Positions 1-7,127 of a DNA stretch of 20,958 nt are shown in pieces. Source of the stretch: an uncultured Actinomycetes bacterium (GTDB taxonomy: Bacteria; Actinomycetota; Actinomycetes; Nanopelagicales; Nanopelagicaceae); assembly GCA_903832395.1 (NCBI GenBank), contig CAILBF010000100.1, positions 1 to 20,958 of the forward strand. Reading direction: 5' to 3'. The notes beneath the pieces were generated by a model. The model ran no database searches. It saw only the letters and a list, made by a program, of their open reading frames with translations, and was not told the DNA's origin. Numbering within the stretch: position 1 is the first letter of the stretch; each line of letters begins with the position of its first letter. The position numbers were made by a program, and so were the translations under genes.

Positions 1-48
1 AACAATTGCAATCTTGAATTGTGGCATTGGGCTCCTAACTTAACGGTG

Positions 49-140
49 TGGCGGAGACGAGGAGATTTGAACTCCTGAAGGGTTTAACCCCTTACCTCGT
101 TAGCAGTGAGGCGCACTCGACCGGGCTATGCGACGTCTCC
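49..140 (-). tRNA. tRNA-Ser (anticodon GCU)
   Basis: Read on the minus strand from 140. The acceptor stem GGAGACG (140-134) pairs with CGTCTCC (59-53), followed by discriminator G (52) and an encoded CCA (51-49). The anticodon loop is CTGCTAA, giving anticodon GCT, which reads AGC/AGU serine codons. A long variable arm, AAGGGG-TTAAA-CCCCTT, is typical of serine tRNAs, and the T arm AGGAG-TTCAAAT-CTCCT is intact. The last pair of the anticodon stem is A-C. It lies downstream of and co-directional with the pyruvate phosphate dikinase gene, with a 118-base gap. No convincing promoter or U-rich terminator was identified. Confidence 0.96.
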
Positions 141-203
141 TCGTGCAATGGCAGTTTACAGGTCGCAAGTACATCTACCAAACAATTAAATGCGATTACT
201 CCA

Positions 204-227
204 GGGCGGTCTACGGCCGTACTGCCC
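204..227. repeat. Imperfect GC-rich inverted repeat between ppdK and tRNA-Ser
   Basis: GGGCGGT (204-210) and ACTGCCC (221-227) form a 7-bp arm with one wobble position, around a centre that is itself the palindrome TACGGCCGTA. It sits 32 bases past the ppdK stop on the minus strand, so it could end or stabilise that transcript. On that strand the G-U wobble becomes an A-C mismatch and no U-run follows, so a classical intrinsic terminator is not supported. The rest of 141-258 shows nothing recognisable. Confidence 0.3.
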
Positions 228-258
228 AGAAAGCCAGTGTGGCACGAGCACTTTCAGC

Positions 259-2970
259 TCAGCCAAGGGTTAAGTTTGAATTAACGCCCTGTACTTGCAC
301 TACTGCCCTACCGCTTTCAAGTCGTGCTACTGGCACGCGATAAGGGGAACAAGAGACATAATCAAGACCAATCGTGTGGAAAAAATGAATACTAGAAGGA
401 TCACCACCATGTTCACCACAGACTCCAATTTTGAAATCTGGTCGAATTGAACGTGCTTGATCAGTTGCAGTCTTAACCAGAATTCCAACTCCAGCTTGAT
501 CGAGTGATTCAAATGGATTGAAAGGTAGAAGTTCTAAATCTAGGTATCGTGGTAAAAAAGATGACTCTACATCGTCACGGCTAAAAGCCCATGTAAGTTG
601 CGTTAAATCATTTGTACCGAATGAGAAAAAGTCAGCATAGACTCCTAGGCGTTCGGCAGTTATTGCAGCGCGCGGTGTTTCAATCATTGTGCCTATTGGA
701 ATAGTGGCACTTTGACCAGTTCCTCTAAATGTTTTACTAATTTCCTCTTCCAAAGATTCACGTAAATAAAGTAGTTCGCGCTGCGTAGCGACTAACGGAA
801 TCATTACTTCTGGTTTTGGATCATGGCCCAATTTGCGGACTTCGATTAACGCGTGGATGAGCGCTCGAACTTGCATTTTGTATAACTCTGGAATCAAGAT
901 GCCAAGGCGCACACCGCGCAACCCCAACATTGGATTAGATTCATGCATGCGCTTTACTGCCGCGAAAACTGCACTATCTCGCGCTGAAATCTCACTATTG
1001 AGCGCTTCGGCTCGAGCCATATTTGCCGTTAATTCCGCTAGTGGTGGCAGGAATTCATGTAACGGTGGGTCAAGCAAGCGAATAGTCACCGGCAAACCTG
1101 ACATCGCCATCATGATTCCAACAAAATCTGCGCGCTGTAAAACTTCCATCTCACTAATCACGCCACGTTGGACGTCTTCATTTTCGGCTAAAACTAATCG
1201 CTCTACAAATGAACGACGTGAGCCAAGAAACATATGTTCAGTTCTGCATAACCCGACGCCTTCTGCGCCCAGAATTCGGGCTCTAATTGCATCTTCAGGC
1301 GTATCTGCATTTGCTCGCACTTCTAACTTACGAATTTTATCGGCGTGAGTAAGAATTCGATCTACTGCTTTAACAACAGGCGATGCTTCATCACTTGCTG
1401 AAGAAAGCAGACCTTCTAAATAGGAAGTTACCGGTGATGCAACTACTGGAAGTTCTCCTAAATAAACAGCACCTGTTGAGCCATCGATTGAGATTATTTC
1501 ACCTTCATACACACTTGTTCCACCTACAGTAAAAAAACCACCGCTCTCATCAACGGTAATACTCTCGGTTCCACATACAGCCGTCTTTCCCATTCCCCGT
1601 GCCACAACTGCAGCATGTGAAGTCTTTCCACCCCGGCTAGTTAAAATTCCTTGCGCAGCAACCATCCCAACTAAATCATCCGGACTTGTTTCACGGCGAA
1701 CTAAAATAACTTTCTTACCGTCACGTGATGCATCAAGTGCCCGATTTGAATCAAAAATTACTGCGCCCACTGCAGCGCCGGGTGACGCTGGAATTCCTCG
1801 AGCAAGTTCTTTTACTGCCCCTCTGAGATCAAACTGGGGAAACATTAACTGCGCAAGTTGCGCGCCTCCAACTCTGCCTAAGGCTTCATCAATAGTTATT
1901 TTTCCTTCATCAACTAATTGAACGGCAATGCGAAATGCCGCCTCTGCAGTGCGTTTTCCTACACGTGTCTGGAGAATCCATAACTTACCTTTTTCAACGG
2001 TAAATTCAATATCGCAAAGGTCACGATAGTGCGCTTCCAAATTAGACATCACCATTTCTAATTCGGCATGCACTTGCGGAAAATTTTTGGCCATGTCATC
2101 TAGCGACATTGTGTTACGAATTCCAGCAACCACATCTTCGCCTTGTGCTCTGGCCAAGTAATCACCGTAGCTTCCAGTCTCCCCTGTTGCTGGATCTCGT
2201 GTGAATGCAACACCAGTTCCCGAGTCATCACTCAGATTTCCAAAAATCATTGACTGCACATTTACTGCGGTACCTAGGTCTGAAGGAATTCGTTCACGTT
2301 GGCGATAGAGCTGAGCTCGTTCAGAGTTCCACGAATGAAAAACCGCTTGAACTGATCTACTTAAATGTTCTCTCGGGTCAGTTGGAAAAACTTCTCCGGT
2401 AAGCGCTTCAGTCTCTTTAATGTAACCATCGGTTAGGGCTTGTAAACCTTCTACTTCCAAATCTGAAATTGAAGAAGCACCGAAGGTACTTAAAACTCGT
2501 TGTTGAATTTTATGGAACTCTTTTTGTGGAACTTCACAAACAATTCGACCATACATATCCACAAACCTTCGATAACAATCCCACGCAAATTTTGGGTTAC
2601 CAGTTTCTTGTGCCAGAGTTTCAGCAACTTCAGGAGTCATTCCCACATTTAAAACGGTCTCCATCATTCCGGGCATTGAGAACTTAGCGCCGGATCGCAC
2701 TGAAACTAGGAGTGGATTATTTGGATCACCAAATTTTTTCCCTAACTCTTTCTCCAATTTGCTTAAGGCAGCCTCAAGTTCTGCCGGAAGAGTTTTTGGT
2801 ATCTCTCCGGTTAATAAGAATTCGCGACAAGCTAATGTTGTAATAGTAAAACCAGGCGGAACCGGTAATCCAATCTTCACCATTTCGGCAAGATTTGCGC
2901 CTTTGCCACCTAATAGATCCGATTGTGTGCGATCTCCAAATGAAAACGGGTGGATATAGTGCGCGGTCAT
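259..2970 (-). CDS. ppdK: Pyruvate, phosphate dikinase
   Basis: Cytosolic enzyme interconverting pyruvate + ATP + phosphate and PEP + AMP + pyrophosphate. It has 903 residues, slightly longer than the usual 870-890. The N-terminal ATP-grasp/pyruvate-binding domain (about 1-350) shows GGKGANLAEM (21-30) and FSMPGMMETVLN (97-108). The swivelling phosphohistidine domain has GGKTSHAAVVARGMGK with catalytic His452. The PEP/pyruvate TIM barrel (about 520-890) has GVGLCRTEHMF, GTMIETPRAA, FGTNDLTQ and CGEHGGDP with catalytic Cys851. All key residues are present, so it should be active. The ATG overlaps the stop of the preceding ABM-fold gene by four bases (ATGA), and an AAAGGTGAG ribosome site lies just upstream. 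It is the last gene of the 4792-to-259 operon, whose aldolase and hydrolase make pyruvate, so I infer a gluconeogenic role returning that pyruvate to PEP. Confidence 0.97.
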   Translation of the reverse strand: MTAHYIHPFSFGDRTQSDLLGGKGANLAEMVKIGLPVPPGFTITTLACREFLLTGEIPKTLPAELEAALSKLEKELGKKFGDPNNPLLVSVRSGAKFSMPGMMETVLNVGMTPEVAETLAQETGNPKFAWDCYRRFVDMYGRIVCEVPQKEFHKIQQRVLSTFGASSISDLEVEGLQALTDGYIKETEALTGEVFPTDPREHLSRSVQAVFHSWNSERAQLYRQRERIPSDLGTAVNVQSMIFGNLSDDSGTGVAFTRDPATGETGSYGDYLARAQGEDVVAGIRNTMSLDDMAKNFPQVHAELEMVMSNLEAHYRDLCDIEFTVEKGKLWILQTRVGKRTAEAAFRIAVQLVDEGKITIDEALGRVGGAQLAQLMFPQFDLRGAVKELARGIPASPGAAVGAVIFDSNRALDASRDGKKVILVRRETSPDDLVGMVAAQGILTSRGGKTSHAAVVARGMGKTAVCGTESITVDESGGFFTVGGTSVYEGEIISIDGSTGAVYLGELPVVASPVTSYLEGLLSSASDEASPVVKAVDRILTHADKIRKLEVRANADTPEDAIRARILGAEGVGLCRTEHMFLGSRRSFVERLVLAENEDVQRGVISEMEVLQRADFVGIMMAMSGLPVTIRLLDPPLHEFLPPLAELTANMARAEALNSEISARDSAVFAAVKRMHESNPMLGLRGVRLGILIPELYKMQVRALIHALIEVRKLGHDPKPEVMIPLVATQRELLYLRESLEEEISKTFRGTGQSATIPIGTMIETPRAAITAERLGVYADFFSFGTNDLTQLTWAFSRDDVESSFLPRYLDLELLPFNPFESLDQAGVGILVKTATDQARSIRPDFKIGVCGEHGGDPSSIHFFHTIGLDYVSCSPYRVPVARLESGRAVVQVQGVNSNLTLG

Positions 2971-3287
2971 ATCTCACCTTTCACAGATTCCGGATTGGGC
3001 ACTAATGGCACACCACGGAATACCTGTGATGGCTCTCTAAGCATTGGCTTAGCTTTATCGCTAAACGCTGCGATGTAATCGGTTTGCGTATGTTTTTCAA
3101 ACTCGCCACGATTTTCATATAGCTCGTACAAGTAAAAAATTGATGGATCAACTTCATCAACATAAATAACAAATTTTATGGAACCTGATTCACCCCACGT
3201 GTTTTGGCTATGCAAAATGAGTGCCTCGCTAAATTCGGCAACCTTGTCCGGTAAAACCTTGAAAATTACAATTACTGCAAATTTCAT
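2967..3287 (-). CDS. ABM-fold (putative quinol monooxygenase-like) small protein
   Basis: About 106 residues, the usual size of single-domain dimeric alpha/beta-barrel proteins of the antibiotic biosynthesis monooxygenase (ABM/YgiN/LsrG-like) family. The hallmark is FYLYELYENRGEFEKHTQTDYI in the second half, matching the family's F.LYE.Y....F..H pattern. Members include quinol oxidases and isomerase-like or unassigned proteins of sugar clusters, so the reaction is unknown. I prefer the ATG at 3287, because it sits in an ATGA overlap with a small upstream reading frame. A GTG at 3296 in the same frame would add three residues (MGA) but has no clear ribosome site. Its own stop overlaps the ppdK start, so the two are probably translationally coupled. 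Confidence 0.82.
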   Translation of the reverse strand: MKFAVIVIFKVLPDKVAEFSEALILHSQNTWGESGSIKFVIYVDEVDPSIFYLYELYENRGEFEKHTQTDYIAAFSDKAKPMLREPSQVFRGVPLVPNPESVKGEI

Positions 3288-3418
3288 TGCGCCCACTTAA
3301 TTTCATTAATCATCGCTATATTTTCCAATAACTGTAAAAGATGTTCCATTACAAGCTTTCTTGCTCGTCGTCCAAAGAATGTTAAATTTCTCCCACGGCG
3401 GATGGTTTTTGTTGTCAC
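3284..3418 (-). CDS. Possible 44-residue small protein (alternative reading of the gap)
   Basis: A GTG at 3418 lies five bases after the aldolase stop, with AGGA about ten bases upstream. It opens a frame of 44 residues whose TGA overlaps the ATG of the ABM-fold gene as ATGA. The product is basic at the N-terminus (TTKTIRRGRNLTFFGRRARK), then amphipathic (LVMEHLLQLLENIAM), with no signal peptide, transmembrane segment or recognised domain. The neat spacing at both ends argues for a translated frame. However, the same bases in another frame resemble an SDR tail, and a 44-codon open frame can occur by chance, so this is only a candidate. Confidence 0.25.
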   Translation of the reverse strand: MTTKTIRRGRNLTFFGRRARKLVMEHLLQLLENIAMINEIKWAQ

Positions 3419-3423
3419 GTTTG
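3306..3423 (-). pseudogene. Possible C-terminal remnant of a short-chain dehydrogenase
   Basis: This 118-base gap follows the aldolase stop. Read in the frame that ends with TAA at 3308-3306, it gives a tail containing PPWEKFNILWTTSKKA then NGTSFTVIGKYSDD. That tail can be laid over the classical SDR ending PEEIA..I.WL.S.EA.Y.NGT.F.VDGGYS. If correct, two residues before NG are lost, and the DGG is changed to IGK. No SDR N-terminus or catalytic Tyr-Lys region is present, so it cannot be functional. A different frame holds a 44-codon GTG-started frame (3418-3284) listed separately. The match is suggestive rather than decisive. Confidence 0.4.
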
Positions 3424-4032
3424 CTACATCCTAGAAAGAGCTTGAACTGCATAGTCGTGTGCAGCTTCGATACTACCAGTTGAAACGATATCCGGTTTCC
3501 AAAGGGCACCACCTAAACAAACGCCTTTTACCCCTAACTTTAAATACTCTTTCACTTCCTCTGGGGTTGCACCGCCGGAAACAACAATCGGCAAATCAGG
3601 CAACGGTTCTAAAACACTACGCACATATTCCACTCCTCCAACTGCCCAAATTGGAAAAATCTTTACTGCGCTAGCACCCCACTTCATGGCTTGGGCCATC
3701 TCGGTTGGAGTAAGTGCCCCAGGAGTAACTTTTAAGCCGTGTTTAACTGCAGCTTCGATAACTTCGCGATCTGAATGTGGCGACACTACAAACTCCCCAC
3801 CCACGTTTGCGACTTCTCTTACTTGGGCCACGGTTCTTACTGTTCCGGCTCCTACTCTTTCAACACCCTCTCGTACTAAAGTTTTTATAACTTCAATTGC
3901 ATTGGGAACAGTCAGTGTCACTTCAATTGAATCTACAACAGTGTCATTTAGTGCGCGTGCAATTAATAGCGCATGGTCGGGGTTGTCAGTTCTAATTACT
4001 GCGATGACCCCAGAGTTAAAAGTTCTGCTCAT
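3424..4032 (-). CDS. KDPG/KHG-family 2-keto-3-deoxy acid aldolase
   Basis: Class I aldolase of the KDPG/KHG family (Eda-like), cleaving a 2-keto-3-deoxy sugar acid, often phosphorylated, into pyruvate and an aldehyde. At 202 residues it is the normal size. Catalytic positions can be followed: Glu37 in SIEVTLTVPNA, Thr64 in GAGTV, the segment FVVSPHSD, TPGALTPTE, and the Schiff-base Lys124 in SAVKIFPIWAVGG, followed by VVSGGATPEE and GVCLGGALW. The usual R after EVTL is T and the usual SPG is SPH. This suggests a substrate other than KDPG itself, for example a non-phosphorylated or C6-deoxy keto acid (inference). The ATG overlaps the stop of the upstream remnant by ATGA. It is second of four intact genes in the operon ending in ppdK. 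Confidence 0.9.
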   Translation of the reverse strand: MSRTFNSGVIAVIRTDNPDHALLIARALNDTVVDSIEVTLTVPNAIEVIKTLVREGVERVGAGTVRTVAQVREVANVGGEFVVSPHSDREVIEAAVKHGLKVTPGALTPTEMAQAMKWGASAVKIFPIWAVGGVEYVRSVLEPLPDLPIVVSGGATPEEVKEYLKLGVKGVCLGGALWKPDIVSTGSIEAAHDYAVQALSRM

Positions 4033-4136
4033 GCTGCAATTAATCCAGCATCTATTAAAAACACTAACCCATTAGCAAATCGAGCCTCTGGGCTGAATAA
4101 AAAGGCAAGCTTTCGTTGTGAACCTTTGTAGCTCAT
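4029..4136 (-). pseudogene. Internally deleted short-chain dehydrogenase remnant (35 codons)
   Basis: An open 35-codon frame fills the whole gap between the hydrolase and the aldolase. Its ATG overlaps the hydrolase stop (TAATG) and its TGA overlaps the aldolase start (ATGA). The C-terminal 26 residues contain LAFLFSPEARFANG and LIDAGLIAA, which fit the SDR ending .AFL.S.EARF..G.....DGGL.A very well, although DGG is now DAG. The first residues, MSYKG, look like an SDR N-terminus (M.YKGKVALVTG). The simplest reading is an SDR that lost its middle in one in-frame deletion, removing the nucleotide-binding glycines and the catalytic Tyr-Lys. It could still be translated, perhaps only to couple translation into the aldolase. 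A selected microprotein cannot be excluded. Confidence 0.65.
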
Positions 4137-4792
4137 TACTTCTCAGCTACCACTTGGTTCTTTAGGATTCCGATTTTTTCAACCTCAATCTCAATTACAT
4201 CGCCATCTTTCATGAAGATAGGTGGCTTATAGAAAGTACCCACTCCGTGTGGAGTTCCAGTTGTAATGACATCTCCAACTTCTAGCGTTATGCGTTGGCT
4301 GATATATGAAATGAGATAAGGGATATTGAAAATTAAATTGCTGGTATTGCTTGTTTGCATGGTCTTGCCATTTAAACGAGCTTCAATTTTTAGGTTATGT
4401 GGATCTGGAATCTGGCTAGCTGGGACAATAACTGGCCCAATTGGTCCGTATGTGTCATAAGACTTACTGCGCACCCACTGACCATCTTTGGTTTGAGCTT
4501 CTCGGTCAGTCACATCGTTCATACAGGTATAGCCCGATACGTATCCAAGGGCTTCACTCTCGGAAACATGTGAGGCCCGCTTGCCAATTACAACCGCAAA
4601 CTCGGCCTCCCAATCCAGTTGGGTTACTCCCTTGTGCAAAATGATGTCCGCGCCGTTAGGAATAAGTGATGTAGTCCATTTGGTAAATAAGACTGGGGCT
4701 GGCGGTATTGGTACCCCGGCTTCAGCTGCGTGATCTTTGTAGTTCAAGCCAACTGCAATTACTTTTCCAGGCATAGGAAGTGGCAAATTCAC
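4136..4792 (-). CDS. Fumarylacetoacetate hydrolase family protein (diketo sugar-acid hydrolase candidate)
   Basis: 218 residues, the size of the short bacterial FAH-family enzymes that hydrolyse or decarboxylate diketo acids in the cytosol. GLNYKDHAAE near the N-terminus, metal ligands Glu62 and Glu64 in DWEAEFAVVIG, Asp93 in CMNDVTDRE, then KSYDTYGPIGP and ITTGTPHGVG are all classic. The start is GTG at 4792, with AGGGAAAG a few bases upstream. It heads a minus-strand operon with a keto-acid aldolase and pyruvate phosphate dikinase. By analogy with L-fucose/L-rhamnose pathways, where a family member splits 2,4-diketo-3-deoxy acids into pyruvate and lactate, I infer that role. Isomerase, decarboxylase or oxaloacetate-tautomerase activity are alternatives. 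Confidence 0.88.
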   Translation of the reverse strand: MNLPLPMPGKVIAVGLNYKDHAAEAGVPIPPAPVLFTKWTTSLIPNGADIILHKGVTQLDWEAEFAVVIGKRASHVSESEALGYVSGYTCMNDVTDREAQTKDGQWVRSKSYDTYGPIGPVIVPASQIPDPHNLKIEARLNGKTMQTSNTSNLIFNIPYLISYISQRITLEVGDVITTGTPHGVGTFYKPPIFMKDGDVIEIEVEKIGILKNQVVAEK

Positions 4793-4899
4793 GACTTTCC
4801 CTCTCTTCTGAAATTGGCAAGATTGATAGGGCCAAAGACTACCCCTCGGATAGAAAATTGTATACAGTAAACCCCCTGAGCCCGTACGAGGAGAAATAG
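4793..4899. promoter_or_regulatory. Divergent control region with TGTATACA palindrome
   Basis: This 107-base space separates two operons reading away from each other, so it must hold both promoters. An 8-bp palindrome TGTATACA (4859-4866), inside AATTGTATACAGT, is of the kind bound by FCD-type GntR regulators, and such a regulator is encoded at 9029. A GAGGAGA ribosome site (4888-4894) precedes the ATG at 4900. I could not assign -35/-10 boxes with confidence. Confidence 0.4.
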
Positions 4900-5871
4900 A
4901 TGCCTAAATTCAAAATTGCCATAGCTGAAGGGGCGCTTGGCGACCCTACTTGGGCAACCTCAATTGCTGAAAAGTTCGATTTTGAAGTTGTTTTTGGTCC
5001 AGTTGAAACTGTGGCAGAACTTCAAGCGACCGCTAAAGATTGTGCCGTAGTTGCAGTTGCGTTACACAAAATGACTGAAGAAAAAATTTCGCAAATGCCG
5101 GAATCAGTTAAGTGCATTAGCCGACTCGGTGTTGGTTTAGACAGCATTGATTTAGTTGCTGCTGCAAAATATAAGATACCAGTTATTTTCCAACCAACAT
5201 ATGCATACAACGAAGTAGCAAACCACGCTGCAGCAATGGCATTAGCGTTACACCGCGGAATTTATCAAGCAACAGTATCTACTCGGGACGGTAAATGGAT
5301 TCCAGCGCCACAGATTGCAGAAATAACTTCACTTCAAGATTCCACGCTTGGCGTGATCGGTTGTGGTCGAATCGGCCAAACTTTTATTAAAAAAATGCAA
5401 CCATTTGTGAAGGATGTCATCGGGTTTGATCCTGCAGTGACTGAAAAAATTCCTGGTGTAACAATGACAACAAATCTTGATGAACTCTTAACAAAATGCA
5501 AAGTCATAAGCATGCATGCTCCATACATGCCATCAACTCATCACATGATTGGCAGGCGAGAATTAGCTCTAATGCAGAAGGGTTCAATTTTAGTCAATGT
5601 TTCTCGCGGTGGGTTAATCGATGAAGATGCTCTAGTTGAGGCCCTTGAAAGCGGACATTTAGATGGCGCCGGCCTTGATGTATTTGAGAAGGAACCTTTG
5701 GCCGAAGATTCCGCACTTCGTAAAACTAAGAATTTACTGCTTTCTCCACACATCGCGTGGTACTCGAAAAGCTCTGGTCCTCGTTTGGTCGAATGGGGAT
5801 TAATGGATGCAGTAAATTTCATCACAAACCAAACAATCAGCAATGGTAAATTTGCAGCAGGACCATTCTAG
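4900..5871 (+). CDS. D-2-hydroxyacid dehydrogenase (NAD-binding, phosphoglycerate dehydrogenase/CtBP-like)
   Basis: 323 residues. It interconverts a D-2-hydroxy acid and its 2-oxo acid using NAD(P). The Rossmann motif GVIGCGRIGQ is at 151-160, with Asp177 at the end of strand 2 (IGFDP) pointing to NAD. Catalytic residues are Arg236 in VNVSRGGLID, Glu265 in VFEKEP and His284 in SPHIAWYSKSS. The AWYSKSS ending resembles the CtBP-like branch rather than SerA, and there is no C-terminal ACT domain. It is first in a plus-strand operon, 17 bases before the lipoyl-domain gene. It may therefore supply or drain the 2-oxo acid used by the E1 enzyme, for example lactate, glycerate or a longer hydroxy acid. 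Substrate unknown. Confidence 0.9.
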   Translation: MPKFKIAIAEGALGDPTWATSIAEKFDFEVVFGPVETVAELQATAKDCAVVAVALHKMTEEKISQMPESVKCISRLGVGLDSIDLVAAAKYKIPVIFQPTYAYNEVANHAAAMALALHRGIYQATVSTRDGKWIPAPQIAEITSLQDSTLGVIGCGRIGQTFIKKMQPFVKDVIGFDPAVTEKIPGVTMTTNLDELLTKCKVISMHAPYMPSTHHMIGRRELALMQKGSILVNVSRGGLIDEDALVEALESGHLDGAGLDVFEKEPLAEDSALRKTKNLLLSPHIAWYSKSSGPRLVEWGLMDAVNFITNQTISNGKFAAGPF

Positions 5872-5888
5872 GAAAAAGGAGAAAACAA

Positions 5889-6137
5889 ATGGAAGAGATT
5901 TTCATCCCGGCGCTTGGAATGGCGATGGATAACGCAGTTTTGCTCGAGTGGTTGAAACAACCTGGTGATGCAGTCAATGCGGGCGATGTCATTGCAATTA
6001 TCGAGACCGATAAGACAACTTTGGATTTACCTGCCGAAACTTCTGGCGTGCTGGGTAAACATAAATATGCAGTAAATGATGAAGTTCCTACAGGAAATAC
6101 GATAGCTGTGGTGCTTGCACCGGGCGAAGTGGAGTGA
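5889..6137 (+). CDS. Stand-alone lipoyl-domain protein
   Basis: 82 residues that form a single lipoyl (biotinyl/lipoyl attachment) domain. IETDKTTLDL carries the lipoylation lysine at position 42, and the glycines of the two-fold beta barrel are in place (QPGDAVNAGDVI and VNDEVPTGNTIAVV). In ordinary 2-oxoacid dehydrogenases this domain is the N-terminus of E2, followed by a subunit-binding domain and a roughly 230-residue acyltransferase. Here the frame stops cleanly at TGA 6135-6137 and the E1-alpha gene starts three bases later, so no core follows. The ribosome site AAAAGGAG (5875-5882) is good. It probably serves as swinging arm for the E1 encoded next to it, with acyltransferase and E3 supplied elsewhere in the genome, or with a non-standard acceptor. 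Confidence 0.93.
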   Translation: MEEIFIPALGMAMDNAVLLEWLKQPGDAVNAGDVIAIIETDKTTLDLPAETSGVLGKHKYAVNDEVPTGNTIAVVLAPGEVE

Positions 6138-6140
6138 TCA

Positions 6141-7127
6141 ATGACTAATATAGATAAGAACACTGCCGTATCGCTGCTACGTCAGATGATGTTAATCCGC
6201 GACTTTGAAGAGACCGCGGATAAGTTATGTTTGCGGGGGAAAGTTCCGGGTGGAATGCACAATTCATCTGGACAAGAAGCCGTTGCCGTTGGAACTCTCT
6301 CTGCTATTGCTAAAGATGATGTAATCGCGACAACTCACCGTTCTCATCACCACACACTTGCTAAAGGTTATTCAGCAAAAATTGTGATGGCCGAACTAAT
6401 GACTAAATCGACTGGAATTTCACATGGACGTGGTGGGTCTATGCATTTAGCCGAAGTAAAACAAGGCCATTTCGGGGGGAATGGAATAGTCGGTGCTGGT
6501 GTCGGTATTGCAATGGGCGCTGCACTTGGTATTCAACACATAGGTGATAAAAAGATTGCAGTTGGCTTTGTTGGTGATGGCGGTATGAACACCGGCAGAA
6601 CTTGGGAATCAATTAATATGGCAGCAATTTGGAAACTTCCACTGATCATTTTGGTGGACAACAATCAATACGCTGTCGAAACTTTCGTTGGTCGAGTAAC
6701 CGGTGGAGGAGATCTTGCAAAACGCGCATCCGGATTTGGCTTACCTGCTTACAATATTGACGGGCAAGATGTTCTAGAAGTTCGCAAATACGTCACTGAA
6801 GCCCGCGAGCGCGCACTGGCTGGCGAAGGCCCAACCTTCATAAACGCCCTGACATATCGCTATTACGGCCATAACGTAGGCGAAAGGGGTCAATATCGAA
6901 CTCAAGAAGAGATTACACAGTGGCGGACAACTCAGGACCCAATAGATAAATTTACTGAAAAAGTAATTTCTTCTGGTTTTGCTACTCAATCTGAAGTGGA
7001 CGCGCTTCGTGCATCAGTGCGTACAGAAATAGAAGAAGCTGTCGCCTTTGCTGAATCGTCACCAGAGCCAGAAATTTCATCCATAACCCAAGGGGTAGAT
7101 TCAGGAAAGTTAGGAGTGCAACTATGA
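6141..7127 (+). CDS. Thiamine-diphosphate 2-oxoacid dehydrogenase E1 component, alpha subunit
   Basis: 328 residues, the normal length for the alpha chain of pyruvate/acetoin-type E1 enzymes. The thiamine-diphosphate motif GDG (145-147) followed 26 residues later by NN (174-175) in LVDNNQYAVET is intact. Other family segments are SGQEAVAVG, THRSHHHTLAKG, GRGGSMH and GHFGGNGIVG. It decarboxylates a 2-oxo acid and reductively acylates a lipoyl domain. It lies three bases after the lipoyl-domain gene and overlaps the beta-subunit start by ATGA, so the chains should be made together. Pyruvate/acetoin-dehydrogenase-like by appearance; branched-chain or longer keto acids remain possible. Confidence 0.92.
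   Translation: MTNIDKNTAVSLLRQMMLIRDFEETADKLCLRGKVPGGMHNSSGQEAVAVGTLSAIAKDDVIATTHRSHHHTLAKGYSAKIVMAELMTKSTGISHGRGGSMHLAEVKQGHFGGNGIVGAGVGIAMGAALGIQHIGDKKIAVGFVGDGGMNTGRTWESINMAAIWKLPLIILVDNNQYAVETFVGRVTGGGDLAKRASGFGLPAYNIDGQDVLEVRKYVTEARERALAGEGPTFINALTYRYYGHNVGERGQYRTQEEITQWRTTQDPIDKFTEKVISSGFATQSEVDALRASVRTEIEEAVAFAESSPEPEISSITQGVDSGKLGVQL

Noticed and set aside
1..51. Short repeat CAATT...AATTG near the window start, as a tRNA terminator
   Set aside because: Five-base AT-rich arms and no T-run in the tRNA direction; too weak to call.
833..1348. A 171-codon open frame on the plus strand inside ppdK
   Set aside because: It is antisense to a fully conserved part of ppdK, its product is Ser/Arg/Thr-rich with no domain, and it has no independent evidence.
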